Shown: positions 1-4,476 of the stretch, in pieces
How the letters are laid out: each line of letters begins with the position of its first letter
Numbering within the stretch: position 1 is the stretch's first letter
Assembly (NCBI GenBank): GCA_024640485.1
Contig: JAHEEY010000262.1
Location: 1-6,712, forward strand
Source of the DNA: Chloroflexota bacterium
GTDB lineage: Bacteria; Chloroflexota; Anaerolineae; Promineifilales; Promineifilaceae
Reading direction: 5' to 3'
Length of the DNA stretch: 6,712 nt
Program-made: the position numbers and the translations under genes
The notes under the pieces: generated by a model
Seen by the model: the letters and a program-made list of their open reading frames with translations, nothing else
Told to the model about the DNA's origin: nothing
The model's database searches: none

Positions 1-36
1 ACCACCTTTGGTGCTGATCCTAGTTAGTTTTGGCAT
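1..36 (-). CDS. Partial CDS, possible PduO-type ATP:cob(I)alamin adenosyltransferase N-terminus
   Basis: Only the first 12 codons lie in the window, reading MPKLTRISTKGG without a stop before the sequence ends. The start is supported by a GGAGG ribosome binding site at 41-45, four bases before the ATG, and by its place 37 bp after the stop of the ATPase gene on the same strand. The peptide resembles the usual beginning of PduO-type cobalamin adenosyltransferases (Cob_adeno_trans family), which open with a basic stretch and then an I-[YST]-T-[KR]-x-G-D-x-G pattern that contributes to the ATP site. Such an enzyme transfers the adenosyl group of ATP to cob(I)alamin in the cytoplasm, which would fit as the last step after corrinoid import. 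Twelve residues are too few to be certain. Another small cytoplasmic protein is possible, and the G-D that should follow is outside the window. Confidence 0.5.
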   Translation of the reverse strand, partial: MPKLTRISTKGG

Positions 37-40
37 TGGT

Positions 41-45
41 CCTCC
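41..45 (-). promoter_or_regulatory. Ribosome binding site of the partial left-edge gene
   Basis: On the minus strand this reads GGAGG, followed by four bases and then ATG at 36-34. It is the best Shine-Dalgarno match I noticed in the window. It is the main reason to accept the truncated reading frame at 1-36 as a real gene. The 37-bp gap to the upstream stop codon shows no convincing terminator, so read-through from the transporter genes is likely. Confidence 0.6.
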
Positions 46-73
46 GCATGTACAATCAACTAAGGTTTTCCCG

Positions 74-1804
74 TCAATTACTATACTGCAAACCAGCAAT
101 GGCGTCTTCCACAGTCAGCCAGCCGCGTTCGGGAAACAGTTTGGCTATCTCTGGCATGAACATGGGTGACTTCGAGAGAACTTCTTTGGCTGCTCCCGAA
201 GCGATCAGCTCACCGTCGCTTAGAAGCAGTACCCGATCAGCGAAAGCGGCGGCAAGCTCAACATCATGAGTTACCAGCAGCAGACCGGCGCCCTCTTCAA
301 GCCAACGGCGCCACATCTTCACCAAAGCCTGTTTAGCTGCGTAATCCAGGCCCCTAGTAGGTTCATCCAGGAGAATCAAGTTTGGGTTGGTAATGGTTAC
401 CGCTCCCAGAGCTACCCGCTGTCTCTGACCGACGGAAAGATCTCGGGGATATGCCTCGGCGGTTTCTGCCAGGTCCAGCTGCCCCAACATCAATTCAATC
501 GCGTCCCTCGACAGCGGCATCTCATGATTCTTTAGAGTGATTGCCAGTTCATCTGCCACTGACTCGGCAAACAGAAGGTCATCCGGGCTCTGCGGCAGAT
601 AGGCAATCTCGCGACAGATCTCGGCGACCTTTCGACCGCGATTGCTCCGCCCGCTCACACAGACGCTGCCGGTATCTGGTGAAAGAAGTCCCAAGATGCA
701 TTTAAGCAAGGTACTCTTTCCGGCGCCATTCCTGCCAAGCAGAGCAACCGCTTCGCCAGGCTTGACCTCCAGAGTAACTCGGTTCAAGGTCCTGTGGCCG
801 TTGTATGAAAAAGAGAGATCGCTGATTTCCACCAATGGCTTTCCCGTCGGATCTGGCTTGAAATCCCCTGGAGCATCCGGGTCAACCAGAAATGAGCCTC
901 GGCCATTGGTCACTATGGGCCGCGAATTTTGAAGCTGCCGCCGCGCATCCTTCACGGTCAACGGCAGTGGATGCCAACCCAGAGCACGCCCTAATCGAGC
1001 AATCGGCGGCAGCAGCGGTAGCCTGCCGATGACCGCTTCTGGCTCGCCGTCCAAAGTGATCCTGCCTTCTTCCAGGAAGATAATCCGGTCAGCGAAGCTG
1101 ATTACCCGCTCCAAGCGGTGTTCAACCAGGATCACGGTCAACCCAAGATCTTCGTTGAGCCGCACCAGCGCTCTCAAAACGCTTTCGGCGGATTGGGGAT
1201 CAAGCTGACTGGTTGGTTCATCGAGCAGCAGTATCTTGGGACGGAATGCCAGTGCTGCGGCGATCGCCACGCGCTGTCGCTCACCGCCAGACAATGTTGA
1301 AAGCGAACGGTTGCGCAGAGGTGCCAAATCAAGAAGATCAAGCACCTCTTCTACTCTTATCCGCATCTCCTGCGGCGGGATAGCCGCGTTTTCGAGACCA
1401 AAGGCGATCTCAGCTTCCACTTTGTCCAGCACTGCCTGGGATTCCGGGCTCTGAGAGACGAATCCAACCTGGCTGCTCAACCGCTGAGGGCCAGATAGCA
1501 GCACATCCATGCCAGATACGGTAACGGTACCGGATATCGATCCGCCGCTGAAATGCGGGACCAGTCCATTCAGACACCTGAGAAGCGTTGACTTTCCGGA
1601 ACCTGATGGCCCTGTCATCAGCACGAATTCGCCAGAACCGACCTCTAGGGATACATCCTTTAGCGCAGGAGTGGAGCCTTTGGGATAGGTGTAGCACAGC
1701 CGTTGTATCGCAATCAGGCTTGCGGGAAGTACAGTCTCACTCTTGGAAGCCAAGGGAGTAGTTGCTGTTAGTGTGGTCATAGGGTTCACCGAATTATTCG
1801 CCAT
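74..1804 (-). CDS. ecfA: ECF transporter ATPase, fused double nucleotide-binding protein (EcfA-EcfA' type)
   Basis: The protein has 576 residues and two complete ABC ATPase domains in tandem. Domain 1 (about 30-260) shows Walker A GPSGSGKST at 65-73, Q-loop Q118, signature LSGGERQR at 171-178, Walker B ILLLDEP at 191-197 and switch His229. Domain 2 (about 323-545) shows Walker A GRNGAGKST at 357-365, Q405, signature LSVGQRQR at 456-463, Walker B with D480-E481 and His513. In ECF importers the two ATPases sit on the cytoplasmic face, bind the T component and power uptake. Here one chain supplies both, as in YkoD-like proteins. The gene overlaps the end of the T-component gene by 11 bp if the first ATG is used. 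An internal ATG at 1780-1778 (residue 9) has a better-placed GGTGA at 1786-1790 and may be the true start, leaving a 13-bp gap. Both sites look catalytically intact. The NBD2 signature has Val where Gly is usual. Confidence 0.95.
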   Translation of the reverse strand: MANNSVNPMTTLTATTPLASKSETVLPASLIAIQRLCYTYPKGSTPALKDVSLEVGSGEFVLMTGPSGSGKSTLLRCLNGLVPHFSGGSISGTVTVSGMDVLLSGPQRLSSQVGFVSQSPESQAVLDKVEAEIAFGLENAAIPPQEMRIRVEEVLDLLDLAPLRNRSLSTLSGGERQRVAIAAALAFRPKILLLDEPTSQLDPQSAESVLRALVRLNEDLGLTVILVEHRLERVISFADRIIFLEEGRITLDGEPEAVIGRLPLLPPIARLGRALGWHPLPLTVKDARRQLQNSRPIVTNGRGSFLVDPDAPGDFKPDPTGKPLVEISDLSFSYNGHRTLNRVTLEVKPGEAVALLGRNGAGKSTLLKCILGLLSPDTGSVCVSGRSNRGRKVAEICREIAYLPQSPDDLLFAESVADELAITLKNHEMPLSRDAIELMLGQLDLAETAEAYPRDLSVGQRQRVALGAVTITNPNLILLDEPTRGLDYAAKQALVKMWRRWLEEGAGLLLVTHDVELAAAFADRVLLLSDGELIASGAAKEVLSKSPMFMPEIAKLFPERGWLTVEDAIAGLQYSN

Positions 1805-2843
1805 GCCCTTGAAGCAGTAATACTGGCAAAAGCAGACTGAGAGTGGCTGCCGCTGCTATAATGGGATCAAGCGTTGGCGCATGAAGTGACGGGTAAGGGA
1901 TATAGGTCAAGGTCGTCCGGTCCACAATAGGCAGCGGCAGCAAGACAACAAGTAGAGTGACAAGGCTTGCAGCCAGCATGATCAGATCCTCACGCACCCA
2001 TCCTCGAGTCCGATATTTCGTATGAGGCACCCCACGTCCCAGTTGAAAGAAAAGGACAGCGATTATGGCCGCGCCAACAGACAAGAGGAGATAGCCGAGC
2101 CAGCCAATCCAGTAAGTGAGAAACCAACCGATCAAAGTCATCAAGAGCCCGGCGGCAAGCGTCAGCTGGATTGCTGCCGGCTGTCTGGCGCTAGTTGTTG
2201 CACCATAACCTCTTGAAACCATCGATTCCGCCACGCTCATCGCCCGCTCCATGCCGCCGATTAGAAGGGGGATGATGATCGGGCGCCAATCTTTGAGCCC
2301 CCGCATTTGATGCCCACGAATTGCCTGAGCCTCCCGAATACGGCCCAGCTGGCGGGACGTCTCAGGGACATAGGTCACTGCGATAAGGATAACAATACCC
2401 AGATCCCGAAGCGCCCTGGGCATCAGCCGGATCAGCTCACTGGAAGGGACCAGTCGGTTGAATGCTGCGAATACCGCCAACATCGTCACCAACATCATGC
2501 CCGAGGTGAAGCCGAAGGCGGCAGCTTCTAGGGTGATAGGCCCTCCCAGCAAGGGCCAATTGGACGGAAGCCTGAAGAGAATCGTGCTGCCAACATGAAC
2601 TGATAAGCCATTGAAAATGACGGAAAAGAGCAAGATAACGACCGCAATACGGGTCAGCGGCAAGCCGCTTTCGCTAGGCTTTCCACCAAATGCATGGCCG
2701 ACAATTCGTGTGATGATCAGAACCAGGAGGCTATACAGAGGATTCCGCGCCATGACAGCAATGACAGCCGCAATCACTGTCCACATGAGCCAGATGCGGG
2801 AGCTATCCCCTCGGTAACGAGCTGCCCTTGCTGCCATTTTCAT
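1794..2843 (-). CDS. ecfT: ECF transporter T component (EcfT/CbiQ family transmembrane protein)
   Basis: This is a 349-residue polytopic membrane protein. Hydrophobic segments lie near 18-48, 62-80, 105-128, 147-159, 222-268, 286-306 and 326-345. The two cytoplasmic coupling motifs that define the family are present: E-A-Q-A-I-R-G at 171-177 and E-S-M-V-S-R-G-Y at 206-213. Their Arg-Gly pairs contact the two ATPases. The protein scaffolds the S component and transmits ATP-driven movement. Typical EcfT/CbiQ proteins are about 230-270 residues. Residues from about 271 onward form an extra region with two more likely helices. The ATG overlaps the TGA of the S-component gene (ATGA, 2840-2843) with no strong Shine-Dalgarno in front, so translational coupling is probable. 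A second ATG lies two codons inside. The stop lies inside the beginning of the ATPase gene. Confidence 0.92.
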   Translation of the reverse strand: MKMAARAARYRGDSSRIWLMWTVIAAVIAVMARNPLYSLLVLIITRIVGHAFGGKPSESGLPLTRIAVVILLFSVIFNGLSVHVGSTILFRLPSNWPLLGGPITLEAAAFGFTSGMMLVTMLAVFAAFNRLVPSSELIRLMPRALRDLGIVILIAVTYVPETSRQLGRIREAQAIRGHQMRGLKDWRPIIIPLLIGGMERAMSVAESMVSRGYGATTSARQPAAIQLTLAAGLLMTLIGWFLTYWIGWLGYLLLSVGAAIIAVLFFQLGRGVPHTKYRTRGWVREDLIMLAASLVTLLVVLLPLPIVDRTTLTYIPYPSLHAPTLDPIIAAAATLSLLLPVLLLQGHGE

Positions 2844-3643
2844 GTGACTTTAAACTCAAATCTATCTCTAAATCGGCTCAGAGCACGCACCGTTGGCATA
2901 CCCAGGACGACGATTAAGACTGCATTGCCAAAGGAGCGGCCCAAATCCCAGATCACAGACGTTGCCAGATAGAATCCGAAATAGCGTCTGACACTTTCAC
3001 CTATTCCAATGCCTGGCTCCCACCCAAGCCCATCAGCCCCGCTGATAAAGGGCCAGAAATACAGATTCATTATGGCGCCAAAAAGCAGTCCCCAGATAAA
3101 GCTGAAAGCCGCCAGCATCGCGATCTGCCTCTTGCTTCCGGCGACCCGAGGCAGCCAGCCTGCGCTTAACCCAACCCAACCGGCGGCAAACATTTGGTAA
3201 GGCAGCCAGGGCCCCACGTTTCCGGTGACCAACGCCGAGACCAACATCGACATAGTGCCCATCAGAAATCCGAATCTAGCACCAAACACGTACCCTGCGA
3301 TTATCAACGGGGCAAAGATCAGCGAGAACCCCCCCGGCCCGGGGATTGCCACTTCGAGAAAGCGGAGCACGGCGGTTATTGCCACCAATATCCCAAGGGC
3401 CGCGACTACTTTTGCGCTGACCGCTTGTCCCTGAATCTCAATCAGCAGCACGCCGAGGCAAAGAACGAGCATGATGAAAGTCAGCAGCGGTGCATCCGAT
3501 TGGTGTGCCGCAGCTGACAAAGCGGATGAGCTGCCGGCACCCAACCTGTTCAGCGTTGGCAGCAGGAAAGGGTATGTGAAGGCAAGCACACCGATGATTC
3601 CGCTCAAGAAATATATTGTTCCAGACAACAGTCGTCTTATCAT
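2840..3643 (-). CDS. ECF transporter S component (substrate-binding membrane subunit), possibly corrinoid-specific
   Basis: This 267-residue, very hydrophobic protein sits directly before the T and ATPase genes, as expected for a dedicated S component. Residues 74-99 (AxxxA at 77-81, then A-V-L-R-F-L-E at 91-97) look like the first helix of S components, followed by P-G-P-G-G-F-S at 101-107 and G-Y-V-F-G-A-R-F-G at 117-125. Further helices fall near 108-140, 148-166, 175-198 and 222-250. S components bind the vitamin from outside and topple in the membrane with EcfT. The usual size is about 170-220 residues and six helices. Here an N-terminal extension (1-70) adds roughly two helices and an outer loop. 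An AGGAAG stretch at 3654-3659, overlapping the end of the upstream gene, can serve as ribosome binding site, 10 bases before the ATG. Substrate cannot be read from the sequence. The neighbours favour cobalamin or another corrinoid over other vitamins. Confidence 0.85.
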   Translation of the reverse strand: MIRRLLSGTIYFLSGIIGVLAFTYPFLLPTLNRLGAGSSSALSAAAHQSDAPLLTFIMLVLCLGVLLIEIQGQAVSAKVVAALGILVAITAVLRFLEVAIPGPGGFSLIFAPLIIAGYVFGARFGFLMGTMSMLVSALVTGNVGPWLPYQMFAAGWVGLSAGWLPRVAGSKRQIAMLAAFSFIWGLLFGAIMNLYFWPFISGADGLGWEPGIGIGESVRRYFGFYLATSVIWDLGRSFGNAVLIVVLGMPTVRALSRFRDRFEFKVT

Positions 3644-3650
3644 GACGGTG

Positions 3651-4355
3651 CTACTTCCTACTCCGAGCCCAGATCACGACCAGGACAACCAACAGTACAC
3701 CGAAGAGTATGTAAGAAAAGATCAGATCTTCTTGAGGCGTTTTGTCTGGAACAAGGGGTTCCGCATTCTTGTTGGAGTTGGATTCCGCAGTGGTCGCATC
3801 GACAGCCCCATCGACATCAATTGGCGTCGCATTCGGCGGCAACGAGGATGGTACCGGCTGTACCAATAGCTCTGGACCTGAGCCTTGAGCTGTGTCCGCT
3901 ACGCAGATCTCTTCAAAAGAAATTACTGGAGGGGCCGGTGCATCACTCGGCGAGCCTACATCCCAAACCCAACCATCGACCGAACCATGGCTGAGCTGAT
4001 ACATGCCGGCACCGATTGGCGAATAGTTCCACTCCCCTTCCAAGTAGTGCCAATATGACCAATAGAGACAATCGCCCCCTTTGCACTGGCACCAACAGTC
4101 ATTGGACGGACAGCCGCTGCCTTCAATGCTGCAGACCGTCGTCCCAAGCCCTTCGACGTCGTTCTCCACAGCCAATCCCGACCGCAGCAGCGCTTCGAAT
4201 CCAGAGATACTGTCACCTTCGAATTCGACACAGCGTGTTACAACCTCGCCACCCTCAAGGATCACGACCAGTCCCACCCTGCTGGGCTCTTGAGACGAAA
4301 CAACCCCAACCATAAGCAACATCGCAAAAGCCGATAGCAGCAACGCGGGTCTCAT
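3651..4355 (-). CDS. Membrane-anchored DUF4430 (transcobalamin-like C-terminal domain) surface protein
   Basis: The 234-residue protein starts with a signal peptide (1-21, hydrophobic core ALLLSAFAMLLMVGVV). A domain at about 26-151 follows, then a Pro/Ser/Asn-rich spacer (160-208), a transmembrane helix (212-230) and a short RSRK tail, so it should be held on the outer face of the membrane. The domain fits the DUF4430 pattern: a beta strand at 27-33, then S-I-S-G-F-E-A-L-L at 49-57, a C-S-I-E-G turn at 75-79, aromatic W-S-Y-W-H-Y at 99-104, a P-I-G-A-G turn and a final G-W-V-W strand at 128-131. In intrinsic factor and transcobalamin the equivalent beta domain closes over cobalamin. Eight cysteines are present (42, 75, 82, 87, 89, 91, 96, 151), five of them packed in 82-96. 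GGAAGA at 4361-4366 serves as ribosome binding site. The gene ends 7 bp before the S component. Ligand capture for the ECF importer is inferred. Confidence 0.8.
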   Translation of the reverse strand: MRPALLLSAFAMLLMVGVVSSQEPSRVGLVVILEGGEVVTRCVEFEGDSISGFEALLRSGLAVENDVEGLGTTVCSIEGSGCPSNDCWCQCKGGDCLYWSYWHYLEGEWNYSPIGAGMYQLSHGSVDGWVWDVGSPSDAPAPPVISFEEICVADTAQGSGPELLVQPVPSSLPPNATPIDVDGAVDATTAESNSNKNAEPLVPDKTPQEDLIFSYILFGVLLVVLVVIWARSRK

Positions 4356-4360
4356 CTTAT

Positions 4361-4366
4361 TCTTCC
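4361..4366 (-). promoter_or_regulatory. Ribosome binding site of the DUF4430 gene
   Basis: The minus strand reads GGAAGA, followed by ATAAG and the ATG at 4355-4353. This supports the chosen start, which is also the one that gives a well-formed signal peptide. Confidence 0.6.
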
Positions 4367-4417
4367 AGCCCCAAGGCGAATCTCTTCATTCAAATAAGCC
4401 AATGTGAATGGAGACGA

Positions 4418-4451
4418 GTAATGTTCCACTCCGTCCTGGGTGGAACATTAC
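4418..4451. repeat. Perfect 12-bp inverted repeat with 10-bp spacer (operator or RNA hairpin)
   Basis: The arms GTAATGTTCCAC (4418-4429) and GTGGAACATTAC (4440-4451) are exact reverse complements with ten bases between them. The element lies in the only sizeable intergenic gap, 25 bp after the stop of the repeat-protein gene and 62 bp before the DUF4430 start. Neither side is followed by a T-run, so it does not look like an ordinary intrinsic terminator. Arm centres are 22 bp apart, about two helical turns, which would suit a dimeric DNA-binding regulator. As RNA it would form a stable stem-loop that could protect or separate the upstream transcript. Sequence alone does not decide between these roles. 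Confidence 0.85.
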
Positions 4452-4474
4452 CCAATCTCCAGACGCTATATCAA
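4445..4474 (-). promoter_or_regulatory. Weak candidate sigma70-type promoter before the DUF4430 gene
   Basis: On the minus strand TTGATA (4474-4469) is followed after 18 bases by TAATGT (4450-4445). The -35 box matches the consensus at five of six positions, the -10 box at only three. If real, initiation would fall inside the inverted repeat at 4418-4451, which would then act as an operator over the -10 and start region. The weak -10 box makes this a suggestion only. Confidence 0.22.
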
Positions 4475-4476
4475 GC

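Noticed and set aside
3..13. Small hairpin CACC-TTT-GGTG as terminator of the ATPase transcript
   Set aside because: The four-base stem is too weak, no T-run follows in the window, and it overlaps the start of the likely next gene.
74..3643. A YkoEDC-type thiamin-precursor (HMP) importer
   Set aside because: The double ATPase alone would allow it, but nothing in the window points to thiamin genes, whereas the transcobalamin-like pair and the edge gene point to corrinoids. It remains the main alternative if the edge gene proves wrong.
3471..3869. Plus-strand open reading frame of 132 codons across the S-component/DUF4430 junction
   Set aside because: It is antisense to two well-supported genes, with no recognisable motif and no clear ribosome binding site noticed. 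It is a by-product of the coding strand.
4418..4451. Intrinsic terminator after the repeat-protein gene
   Set aside because: The stem is strong, but the bases after it on the minus strand are TCGTCTCC, and on the plus strand CCAATCTCC. Neither is a T-run, so it is listed as an inverted repeat only.
4356..4476. Cobalamin riboswitch in the intergenic gap
   Set aside because: The gap is only 121 bp, lacks the conserved B12-box type sequence (GCCACTG-like), and its only obvious structure is the simple palindrome. A riboswitch could still lie beyond position 6712.
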